DNA from: Gigantopelta aegis | Lineage: Eukaryota > Mollusca > Gastropoda > Neomphalida > Peltospiridae | NCBI RefSeq assembly: GCF_016097555.1 | Contig: NC_054703.1 | Coordinates: 5,634,263-5,698,262, forward strand | Reading direction: 5' to 3' | Length of the DNA: 64,000 nt | Shown here: one piece after another, positions 12,001 through 24,000 of the stretch | How positions within the stretch are numbered: position 1 is the first letter of the stretch | How the letters are laid out: each line of letters begins with the position of its first letter | Program-made: the position numbers and the translations under genes | The notes under the pieces: model-generated | Told to the model about the DNA's origin: nothing | Database searches by the model: none | Seen by the model: only the letters and a program-made list of their open reading frames with translations

Positions 12001-15000
12001 AACCAGAGGTCACTGCGATCTCTGAAACACAAGAAGAAATAGCTGTCTCTGAAGAACCAGAGGCCATTGCGATCTCTGAAGAACAAGAAGAAATAGCTGT
12101 CTCTGAAGAACCAGAGGCCAATGCGATCTCTGAAAGACCAGAAGACATTGCTATCTCTGAAACACAAGAAGACATTGCTATCTGAAGAGACAAGCAGAAT
12201 TTCAATTGCTATCTCTGAAGAACCAAAGAGGCACTTGAATATTGGTCTGAAACACAAGAAGACATTGCTATGAAACTCTGAAACAACAGACGAAAACAAG
12301 ACCACCTATCTCTGAAACAAGAAGACATTGCTATCTCTGAAACACAAGAAGACATTGCTATCTCTGAAACACAAGAAGGAATTGCACATCTCTGAAACAC
12401 AAGAAGAAATAGCTGTCTCTGAAGAACAAGAAGAAGTTGCTATCTGAAGAACAGGAACTGAAATCTCTGAGCACAAGAAGACATTGCTATCTCTGAAACA
12501 CAAGAAGACATTGCTATCTCTGAAACACAAGAAGACATTGCTATCTCTGAAACACAAGAAGACATTGCTATCTCTGAGACACAAGAAGAAGTTGCTATCT
12601 CTGAAACACAAGAAGACATTGCAATCTCTGAAACACAAGAAGAAGTTGCTATCTCTGAAACACAAGAAGACATTGCTATCTCTGAAACACAAGAAGACAT
12701 TGCTATCTCTGAAACACAAGAAGACATTGCTATTTTCGAAACACAGCAAGACATTGCAATCTCTGAAGACAGAAGCTGAAGCAGATCTTGGAGCGACTAT
12801 TTCACAAATGAAGAAATTGCTGTGACAGAACAAAGAGAAGAAGCTGCTCTTTCTGAAACACAAGAAGAATTGCTAATCTCTGAAACACAAGAAGACATTG
12901 CTGTCTCTGAAACACAAGAAGAAATGCTATCTCTGAAGAAGAGAGGCCATTGCGATCTCTGAAGAACAAGAAGAAATGGCTATCTCTGAAACACAAGAAG
13001 ACATTGCTATTTCTGAAACACAGGAATACATTGTTATCTCTGAAACACAAGAAGACATATTTATCTCTGAATTACAAACAGACGGTATTTTCTATGAAAT
13101 GCAGGAAGACATTTCTATATCTGAAGCAGATATTGCAGAGGCAGTTTCAGAAATGGAAGACATTGCTGTGACTGAAGAAAAAGAAGAAACTGCTGTGGCT
13201 GACAAGCCAGAAGAAGCACCGGAATCGCCAGAAGAAATAGCTGTCTGCGAACAACGTGAAGTCATTCCAATCTCTGAAGAACAAGAATTCATTCCAGTCT
13301 CTGAAGAACAAGACGTCATTGCTATCTCTGAAACACAAGAAGTCATTCCAATTTCTCAAATCCAGGAAGACATTGCTATCTCTGAAACAACAGAAAATAT
13401 TGCTGTAACTGAACCAACAGAAGAAATTTTTATGGCTGAAACTGTCTCTGAAGAACAAGATGTCAATGCAATTTGTAAAACACAAGAAGACATTGCTATC
13501 TCTGACACACCAGAAGATACTGACATTTCTGAAACACAGGAAGACAGTATTATCTGTGAAATACAGGAAGATATTTCTATAACTGAAGCAGATATTACAG
13601 CAGCAATTTCTGAAATGGACGAAATTGCTGTGACTCAAATAACAGAAGAAATTGCTGTGACTGAACAAAGGAAAGAAATAGCTGTGACTGAAATGCCAGA
13701 GGAAACACCAGAAGAAATACCTGTCTCTGAAGAACAAGACGTCATTCCAGTCTCTGGAGAACAAGGAGACACTGCTATCTGGGAGACACAAGAACATATT
13801 GCTATCACTGAAATGGAACAAAACATTGCCATCTCTGAAACACCAGAAGAAATTGATGTGACTGAAACACCAGATGAAACACAACAAGAAAGATATATGT
13901 CTGAAAGACTCGAAGAAATAGATGTCTCTGAAGAACAAGAAGACATTGAGATATCTGAAGAAAATGAAACCATGCCTGTCTCTGATACACAGGAAGAAGT
14001 CATTGAGATATTTGAAGAACAAGACGTCATTGATATCTCTGAAAGACACGAGGACATTGCTATCTCTGAAACACAGGAAGATATTGCAATCTCTGAAACA
14101 CAAGACGAAGGTATTGTTAGTGAAATGCAGGAAGATATTTCTATAACTGAAGGAGATATGGCAGCAACAATTTCTGAATTGGACGAAATCGCTGTGACTA
14201 AAAAAACAGAAGAAATTATTGTGACTGTACAAAGAGAAGAAACTTCTGAGGATGAAATGCCAGAAGGAACACAGGAAACACCAAAAGAAATAGCTATGTC
14301 TGAAGAACAAGACGTCGTTCCAGTCTCTAAGGAACAAGAAATCATTTCGGTCTTTGAACAACAAGAATTTATTTCAATCTCTGGACAAGACGTCACTGGT
14401 ATTTCAAAAACAAAAGAAGAGATCGCTATCACTAAAACACAAGAAGACATTGCAATCTCTGAAACACAAGAAGTCATTGCTATTTTTGAAACTCAAGAAG
14501 ACATTCCAGACTCCGAAACTCAAGAGAGCATTGTTATCTCTGAATCTCAAGAATACATTGCAATCCCAGAGACACAAGAAATCATTCCTATTTCAGAAAC
14601 AAAAGAAGAGATCGCTATTTGTGAAATACAGCAAGAAACCGATGTCTCTGAAGAAGAAATTGCTGTGACTGAAACAACAGAAGACATTTATGTGGCTGAA
14701 ACAAGAGAAGAAATAGATGTAGCTGAAACAGAAGAAGACATTTATGTGACAGACATAGAACAAATTGCTGTGACTGAAACAGATGAAAAAACGCAGCAAA
14801 CACCAGATGGAATAGTTGCCTCTCAAGAACAATATGTGATTCCAATCTCTGAAAAACAAGGAGAAATTGATATCTCTGAAAAGAAAGAAGACATTGCTGT
14901 TTTTGAAGGAGTTGTGAGTGAAACACCAGAAGATGTTGATGTGAGTAAAACACCAGATGAAACTGTCGTGACTGAAATAACAGATAGAACACACGACGAA

Positions 15001-18000
15001 ACACAAGAAGAAATAGTTGTTTCTGAAGAACAAGAAGTCATTGCAATATCTGAAACCCAAGAAGACATTGTTATTTCTGAAACACAAAAAGACATTCCTA
15101 TAACTGCAGCAGATATTGCAGCAGCAATTTCTGAAATGGAAGGTGTGGATTTGCTCACGGACACACTGGAATATGAGTTTGAAAGAGAAGAATACATTCT
15201 ACAAGATGAAAAGGCCATTCCTGAAAGACAAGAAGACATTGCTATTTCTGAAACGCAACAAGAGACATATGTCTCGGAAACTCCAGAAGAAACTGATATA
15301 AAAGAAACAGCAACAGCAGAAGAAATACAAGATGGCATTTCAATCATTGAAGCTGATATTGATCAAACAATTTCCGAATCAGAAGACATACTAAAATCTG
15401 AGCCAGAACTTCAACAAGAAATTCCTGTATCTATAACACATTTTGAAGAAGTAATTTCAGAAGTTGAGGAGAATGTTGATGTGCCAAAAGACACAGAGTA
15501 CGAAATGGAAATTCAAGAAGAAATGTCATCTGCCAAACTGGTGCTGGCAAGCAGCGATGCAGTTATTGAACAAGAAATCTGTGAAGCAGTTGAAACTGTC
15601 CACCAGACAAGAGAAACGTATGAATCTGAGTTTCAAGGACAAGAACTGATTGTGCCAGAAATGCCAGAAGAAAGTGTCATTGCTGAAACAAATATTAAAC
15701 AAGGAATTTCTCAAATAGATGAAGAACTTAGGATGGGCACATGTGAATCTGAGGATGAAGTGCAAGGTGACACAATCCTCACTGAGACGGGAGAACGCAT
15801 TGTAGATGAGGATATATCATCAGCAGTAGATACTGTGAGCTCTCAAGATCCAGTGTTTGACCAACAGCTGAGTTTTGAAGAGGACATGGTAATTATGGAA
15901 ACAGATGTTGACACAGGTGCTGTAGTATATCACTGGGATAAAAAGCATCCCAAAAAGGAGATTGCACAGTATGACACAAGTGTTGATGTTTTACCTAGCT
16001 CCTCGGACATGGAACCTGAAGTTCATGATACTGAAACACGTGAAGATATTAATACAACTGAACAGGCTAAAACATTCCTAGAAGAAGGAAACGTAGTTGC
16101 TACCGAATTAAAAGAAGTAACTGAAGCACAAGAAGAAGTTGATTCCATGGAATTGAAAGAAAAAGCAGAAACATTTGTAGAGGAAGAATATGTAGATTTT
16201 ATGGAGTTCAAAGAAAAGGGAGAAACATTTTTAGAAGAAGAATACACAGCTTCCATGGAATTCAAAGAAAAACCAGAAACATTCTCAGAAGAATGCATAG
16301 ATGTCAAGGAAAAGGCGGATGTTGAAATGTTTCAGACTGAAGATAAAACTGAATTACGTGAACAACATAGACCACGTGATCTGGATATTGAAAGAGACCA
16401 ACCTGATTTTGAAGACAACTCCATCTGGTCAAACATTTTGGTGAAATCTCCATCTGAATTGGAGGCTAAACTGTGGGCTGATACCTTCATATCAGAGTGT
16501 GCCGATACAGAGGAGAATGAGCAGGAAACTGCTGGTGGTGGTGAAGGGTATTATGTTGAGCAGTATGTTGATAACATTGCTGCGTCTGGAGAGGTGGAAG
16601 GTTTCTTCACATCGAAAACTGAGCACGAGATTCCTCTGGATCAAGAACTACACATCATTGTCGGTAAGAGAATAAACATGCAGGTTAAGACAGGATTTGA
16701 ACCAATTACTGAATGTTCTGAATCTGAGATTGAAGAGACTGGTGATTATGAAGTCGATGAGGGTGAAACAATTCCAGACAAACCAAGGGAAGGAATTGAA
16801 GAAGAGGAGATACCAGACCACTACCCATCAAATATTACTGAGGAAAAGAGAGAAGAAATATATCCATCTGTTGTTACTGAGACATTAGAAGAAATCTGCC
16901 CATCAGATGTTGTTAGTGAGGAAAAGACAGAAGAAATCTACCCATCAGAAGTTGTTAGTGAGGAAAAGACAGAAGAAATCTACCCATCAGATGTTGTTAG
17001 TGAGGAAAAGATAGAAGAAATCTGCCCATCAGATGTTGTTACTGAGGAAAGGAGAGAAGAAATCTACCGATCAGATGTTGTTAGTGAGGAAAAGACAGAA
17101 GAAATCTGCCCATCAGATGTAAAGACAGAAGAAATCTACCCATCAGATGTTGTTACTGAGGAAAAGATAGAAGAAATCTGCCCATCAGATGTTGTTACTG
17201 AGGAAAAGATAGAAGAAATCTGCCCATCAGATGTTGTTACTGAGGAAAAGATAGAAGAAATCTTCCCATCAGATGTTGTTACTGAGGAAAAGATAGAACA
17301 AATCTTCCCATCAGAGGAAAAGATAGAAGAAATCTTCCCATCAGATGTTGTTACTGAGGAAAAGATAGAAGAAACCCATCAGATGTGCCAGAAGAAATCA
17401 TCAGATGTTGTTAGTGAGGAAAAGACAGTAGAAATCTACCCATCAGATGTTGTTAGTGAGGAAAAGATAGAAGAAATCTACCCATCAGATGTTGTTACTG
17501 AGGAAAAGATAGAAGAAATCTACCCATCAGATGATGTTAGTGAGGAAAAGACAGAAGAAATCTACCCATCAGATGTTGTTACTGAGGAAAGGACAGAAGA
17601 AATCTACCCATCAGATGTTGTTAGTGAGGAAAAGATAGAAGAAATCTACCCATCAGATGTTGTTACTGAGGAACATACAGAAGAAATCTGCCCATCAGAT
17701 GTAAAGACAGAAGAAATCTACCCATCAGATGTTGTTACTGAGGAAAAGATAGAAGAAATTTGCCCATCAGATGTCGTTACTGAGGAAAGGACACAAGAGA
17801 TCTACTCATCAGATGTTGTTACTGAGGAAAAGATAGAAGAAATCTACCCATCAGAAGTTGTTAGTGAGGAAAAGATAGAAGAAATCTACCCATTAGAAGT
17901 TGTTAGTGAGGAAAAGATAGAAGACATCTACCCATCAGATGTTGTTACTGAGGAAAAGACAGAAGAAATCTACCCATCAGATGTTGTTACTGAGGAAAGG

Positions 18001-21000
18001 ACAGAAGACATCTACCCATCAGATGTTGTTAGTGAGGAAAGGACAGAAGAAATCTGCCCATCAGATGTTGTTACTGAGGAAAAGATAGAAGACATCTACC
18101 CATCAGATGTTATTACTGAGGAAAAGACAGAAGAAATCCACCCATCAGAAGTTGTTAGTGAGGAAAAGACAGAAGAAATCTACCCATCAGATGTTGTTAC
18201 TGAGGAAAGGACAGAAGAAATCTACCCATCAGATGTTGTTACTGAGGAAAGGACAGAAGACATCTACCCATCAGATGTTGTTAGTGAGGAAAGGACAGAA
18301 GAAATCTGCCCATCAGATGCTGTTACTGAGGAAAAGATAGAAGAAATCTACCCATCAGATGTTGTTACTGAGGAAAAGACAGAAGAAATCTACCCATCAG
18401 GTGTTGTTAGTGAGGAAAGGACAGAAGAAATCTATCCATCAGATATTACTGAGGAAAAAACACAGGACATCTATTCATCAGATGTTGATAGCGAGGAAAT
18501 GATTCACGAAATGTACCCATTAGATGGTGTTAGTGTTGAGAAGACAGAATATGTCTATTCATCAGATACTGCCATACCACTTACTGATGATCTTTATGCA
18601 TCTGATGATGTTGTAGACCAAAAACCTGATGATATAGACGAGACAGCTGAAGACCTCACAGAAATGATTCCATCCAACATTGTAGAGGAAAGAACCGAAC
18701 TGATAACATCAGTTGAAGTGGCACAACAAGAAAGTGCTGATGTTTGTCCTGTAGAAGAAGCTTCACCTGAAAGGATAGACACGTATTCACCAGAAACTGT
18801 CGAATCTCCACCACAGGCACTAAGCTTGTCACCAGTAGAGGAATCTCTTGATGTGGATTCATCACTCTATGACTTTGCTGGTGATGCTACCCTGAATTTG
18901 TTCGCCATACACAGGGAAATCGTCACAAGCCCTGATGCTCTGACATCATCTGTGGAATCCAAAGAAGAAGATACTTACTCAACTTACATTGACGACTCTG
19001 CAGTTATCGTCCAGGAAGTTGAACCAAGTGGTGATGGCACGGATGATGATACAAGTGCTGACGAACTCGACGAAGACGTTACAGCTGGGACCGAAATCCT
19101 TGCTGAAGAGGCTACACAGAAATATAGAGATGAAGAACAAGCAGAGAGTGCACAAGTGTTTGATCAGATTGCTCTCATAGATAAGGAAATCAAACAGGTG
19201 GAAGCAGTTTGGACTGATCAGATAGATAGCAAAGATACTGAACTCAAAAAGGCAGATGAATCAGAAGTGGCTGGTCTTGTCCAGCATGTTGGATACACTA
19301 TCAAGGATGATGTAGAGTTACGATATACATCAGAAAGAGTAATGGCACCAGTACAGTGTGTTGATGACAAGGCATCCAGAACATTATCTGTCAAAGAGAT
19401 TCTATCAGGGTGGGATGACCAACAGTCAGAAAAAGAGATGGCAGAAAAAAACACTGAAAGCAGTGAACAGGATTTGCAAATGGCAGACACTGAAGTTGAT
19501 GAGAAGGATGGCACAAAAATACAATCTACAGAATACCAAGCTGACAGTGCTGATGATACAATTGTAACATCAGAAAGCAAGACAACATATACCTCAGCTA
19601 CAACAACATGTTATTGTCATGATGAACCTGGTGATGGGGAGCAACTTATTACACCTGATGAAGACAGTATGTCATTGTCAGCTTATACAGCAGAAACAGA
19701 GCAGCGTGATATCGGATATATTTCTCTCCATGGTACAGACTCAGGTATGTCTTCGGTTATACCCACTGAGGATACAAAACTACAACAGACTGAACCAGTG
19801 ACGCATCTGGCATTGTCTCAGTATTTGATTGTCTCACAGGAGAATCAGCAAGAAACAGATGTTCAAACATTGCCCTTTGAGCCTGATGAAACAGATGATA
19901 TTTCTCCCCAGTCTGATAAAACATTGAACTGGTTGGGAATTTCTCCTGCTGAAGCTTTCAGAAGCCTAGTAGTTGAAGAGCATGATGGCCAAGAAAAACT
20001 TATTCCTGAAACAGTTCAGGATGAAACAGTTCACATTCCACCCACTGAGGAATCTGTGAAACATAGCTATGGCATATCAGAAGTCACACCATTGACATCA
20101 GAGTCAATGGATTTGCATGGTGTTTCAGCAGTAGAAAGAAATGATCCGCCCAATGCAGGATTCTTTACAGACAATTATGACTCTGATGAAGATGAGTTTG
20201 AAGTCGATCTGTCTAGCAGGGAAGAGACTCGTTCTGAAGATGGCAGCCTTGACGAAACTGAAATGGAAGAATTTGAAGTGGAAAGACCATTTGAGAAAAC
20301 AGTGGATGATGTAATGCCTGAAGCTATAGATTATGACTTTGAACAAGCAACAAGCCATGACATGGTAGATTCAGCATTCTGTGCAGATGAAGAAATCACT
20401 TCAAGTGAGACACAGAATAGTGCAGGACAACTTGAGGAACAAACCACTGTGCATGTTGAAGAAACTACTATAGACTTTGATGCTGGAGACACCACTGATG
20501 AAGAACACATGACAACAGTCTATAGTGATGAAGGTGATGACGTGTGCTTCATTGTCACGTCTACTCCCTCTCCACTAGGCACACCACCTCATTTTCCTAC
20601 ATATTTTGGTTTAGTTTCTGAGAAAGCCGAAGAGAAATTGTTTGCTAAAAGTCTTTCTTTATCAGGTGAAGCAATTACTGACACAGCTGAGATATCAGAA
20701 GAAGAGATAGCTCCTGTAAGTGTTTCATTCCCAGAACAATCAGTCCAAGACATTTCAGAAATAATTATTGTACCAGAACACAGTGATTCCGAAAGACTTG
20801 CAATGCCAGAAGAAGAGCCAACTGAACAAATTACCCAAGCATCTGAAGATGATAATGTACATGCAAATGTTCCAGAAGAGTTGGTAGAAGGATTTGGTGA
20901 AGCTACTGAAGTAGGCAAAGAAGAGAAAACAGTTGAAAGTGTGTATTTGCCAGAACAAGAATCTGTTGAAGAAATTACTAACGCTACAGGAGTATTCGAA

Positions 21001-24000
21001 AGAGAAGTTGAACATGGTTCATTCCTAGAAGAGTTAGTTGAAGACAGTGTTGAAAGTACTGAAGTCTCAGAAGACAGTAAACAGGAAACCAAGGGAATTG
21101 TTTCCTTGTCAGGAGGTGAAACCGGTGAACACGTTAGCGAGGCTATTGAAATGTCAGAACAAAAGATAGCCTTTGAAAGTAGTCCATTACCAGACCAAGA
21201 ACCTGCTAAGGAAGCATCTGACGAAGAGAAAGAAAATAAACATGTATTATTTCCAGATCAAGCTGAAGAAATCATTGAAGTAATAGAAAGTGTTGTTCCT
21301 GAAAGTATTTTATTGACATTAGAAAAAGCACCCGATGAAATGTTTGAATTGTCTGAAGTTGAAAGTGTTTCATTCCAAGAAGAATCAGCTGCACAAATGA
21401 CTGAAACTATTGAGATAACTAAAGATGAGATAGCAGTAGAACGTGTTTCAGTGTCAGAACAAAAACCTGCTGACCAAATGACTGATGCTATTGGAATATT
21501 CAAAGAGGATGAAGTAGTTAAAGGTGTTTCAGTGACAGAGGATGAACAAGTTGAAGACGTTCCTGAAACATTACAAAAAGAAGAACTCCATCAACACATT
21601 GCTGAAACTATTGAACTGTCACAAGAACTAGAATTACGTCTACTAATTACTCAAATGTCTGGTGTATCTGAAGAAGATAAATCAGTTGAAATGAGTGAAG
21701 AAGAAAGGACAGATGAAAGTGTTTCTTTGTCAGAGAAAGAACGAACTGAAGAAGAAATTGCTGAACATATTGAAATATCAGAAGCAGAAGAAATCAGGAA
21801 AACTATTGAAGTATATGATACTGAACATGGAGTTGAATGTGTTTCATTACCAGAAGAAGCAGAAAGAGACATTGTGCAAACTACTGAAGTATCTGAAGAA
21901 ACTGTTGTTCCTGAAAGTGCTTCATTCCCAGAGAATATTCCAGCTGAATCAATTACAGAATGTGTTGAGATACAAGAACAAGAGGAATCATTTGATAATA
22001 CTGTAATGCCAGAACAGGAATCAACTGAAGAAAAGAGAGTTGAAGGTGTTTCATTGCCAGCAGACGAGCCTGCTGAAGAAATTCCCGAAGCTTTTGAAAT
22101 ATCAGAAGAACCAGCCCAAGAAATTAGTCAGATTGGTGATATATTAGAAGATAAGACAACGCCTGAACGTGTTTCATTGATAGAAACAGAATATGCTGGA
22201 GAAATTGCAGAAGCCGTTGAAGTACCTGAAGAAGAGAAAGTTGAATTTGTTTCATTACCAGAAGATGAACAGGCAGACAACGTCACTGAAGGTATTCAAG
22301 TCACTGAAGAGGACAAATCATTCGAAAGTGTTTCAGTTTCAGAAGAGAAGACTGCTGAAGAATTCGCTGAATTTACTGATGTATCCGGAGAACATAAAGA
22401 AATTGAAAGTGTATCATTGCCAGAAGAATTAGCTCAAGAAATTCAAACTATAGGAATTTCAGACGAACAGACTCTAGTTGAAACCACTGAAGTGTCAGAA
22501 GAAAAACCAGCTGAAACTAGTGATGTATCCGAAGAAGAGAAATCAGTTGAAATTACTGAAGTGTCAGAAGACGAGAAACCAGAAGAACATTCTGAAGAAA
22601 TTGTTGAAACTCTTGAAGTTTCAGAAGACGAAAAAGCAGAAGAAACATCTGCAGAAACTGTTGAACCTCTTGAAGTATCAGAAGAAGAGAAACCAGAAGA
22701 AACATTAGAAGAAATTGTTGAACCTCTTGAAGTATCAGAAGAAGAAAAACCAGAAGAAACATCAGCAGAACTTGTTGAATCTCTTGAAGTTTCAGAGGAA
22801 GAAAAACCAGAAGAAACATTTGAAGAAATTCTTGAAACTCTTGAAGTTTCAGAAGACAAAAAACCAGAACAAACATCTGCAGAAATTGTTGAAACGTTTG
22901 ATGTATCCGAAGAAGAAAAACCAGAAGAAACATCTGCAGAAATTGTTGAAATGCTTGATGTATCCGAAGAAGAAAAAACAGAAGAAACATCTGCAGAAAT
23001 TGTTGAATCTCTTGAAGTATCAGAAGAAGAAAAACCAGAAGAAACAGAAAAACCAGAAGAAACATCTGCAGAAATTGTTGAATCTCTTGAAGTATCAGAA
23101 GAAGAAAAACCAGAAGAAACAGAAAAACCAGAAGAAACATCTGCAGAAATTGTTGAATCTCTTGAATTTTCAGAAGAAGAAAAACCAGAAGAAATATCTG
23201 CAGAAATTGTTGAAACTCTTGAAGTTTCAGAAGAAGAAAAAACAGAAGAAACATCCGCAGAAATTATTGAATCTCTTGAAGTCTCTGAAGAAAAAGAACC
23301 AGAAGAAACATCTGAAGAAATTGTTGAAACCCTTGATGTATCTGAAGAAGAAAAAACAGAAGAAACATCTGCAGAAATTGTTGAAACGCTTGATGTATCT
23401 GAAGAAGAAAAAGCAGAAGAAACATCCGCAGAAATTGTTGAAACTCTTGAAGTATCTGAAGAAGAAAAAGCAGAAGAAACATCCGCAGAAATTGTTGAAA
23501 CTCTTGAAGTATCTGAAGAAGAAAAAGCAGAAGAAACATCCGCAGAAATTGTTAAAACTCTTGAAGTATCAGAAGAAGAAAAACAAGAAGAAACATCTGC
23601 AGAAATTGTTGAAACTCTTGAAGTTTCAGAAGAAGAAAAACCAGAAGAAGTATCTGCAGAAATTGTTGAAACTCTTGAAGTCTCTGAAGAAGAAAAACCA
23701 GAAGAAACATCTGCAGAAATTGTTGAAATGCTGGATGTATCCGAAGAAGAAAAACCAGAAGAAACATCTGCAGAAATTGTTGAAACTCTTGAATTATCTG
23801 AAGAAGAAAAACCAGAAGAAACATCTGCAGAAATTGTTGAAACGCTTGATGTATCTGAAGAAGAAAAACCGGAAGAAACATCCGCAGAAATTGTTGAAAC
23901 TCTTGAAGTTTCAGAAGAAGAAAAAGCAGAAGAAACATCTGCAGAAATTATTGAATCTCTTGAAGTCTCTGAAGAAAAAGAACCAGAAGAAACATCTGAA

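Larger units (their letters stand above)
4945..15110 (+). repeat. 27-bp (9-residue) coding tandem array, SETQEDIAI type
   Basis: The unit is nine residues, typically S-E-T-Q-E-D-I-A-I, alternating with variants such as SEEPEAIAI, SEEQEEIAV and SETPEEIAV. About 300 units run from 4.95 to 12.95 kb. The first units (4.95-5.2 kb, T-E-T-A-E-Q-I-A-V) and the last 2 kb (13-15.1 kb) are diverged, while 5.3-12.9 kb is nearly uniform at the DNA level. The period is a multiple of three, so adjacent frames also stay open over long stretches. The array is interrupted by a recurring 35-residue module beginning I-T-E-A-D-I. Each unit offers an acidic-flanked Ser or Thr for CK2-type kinases and often a T-Q dipeptide. 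Confidence 0.95.

Noticed and set aside
5300-12900. CRISPR-like direct repeats of about 27 bp
   Set aside because: The units are contiguous with no unique spacers, encode an in-frame peptide, and the genome is eukaryotic.
12180-12975. Small introns to explain the frame breaks
   Set aside because: No GT-AG pair with donor-like context flanks the breaks, and both sides are array units that differ from their neighbours only by one or two bases.
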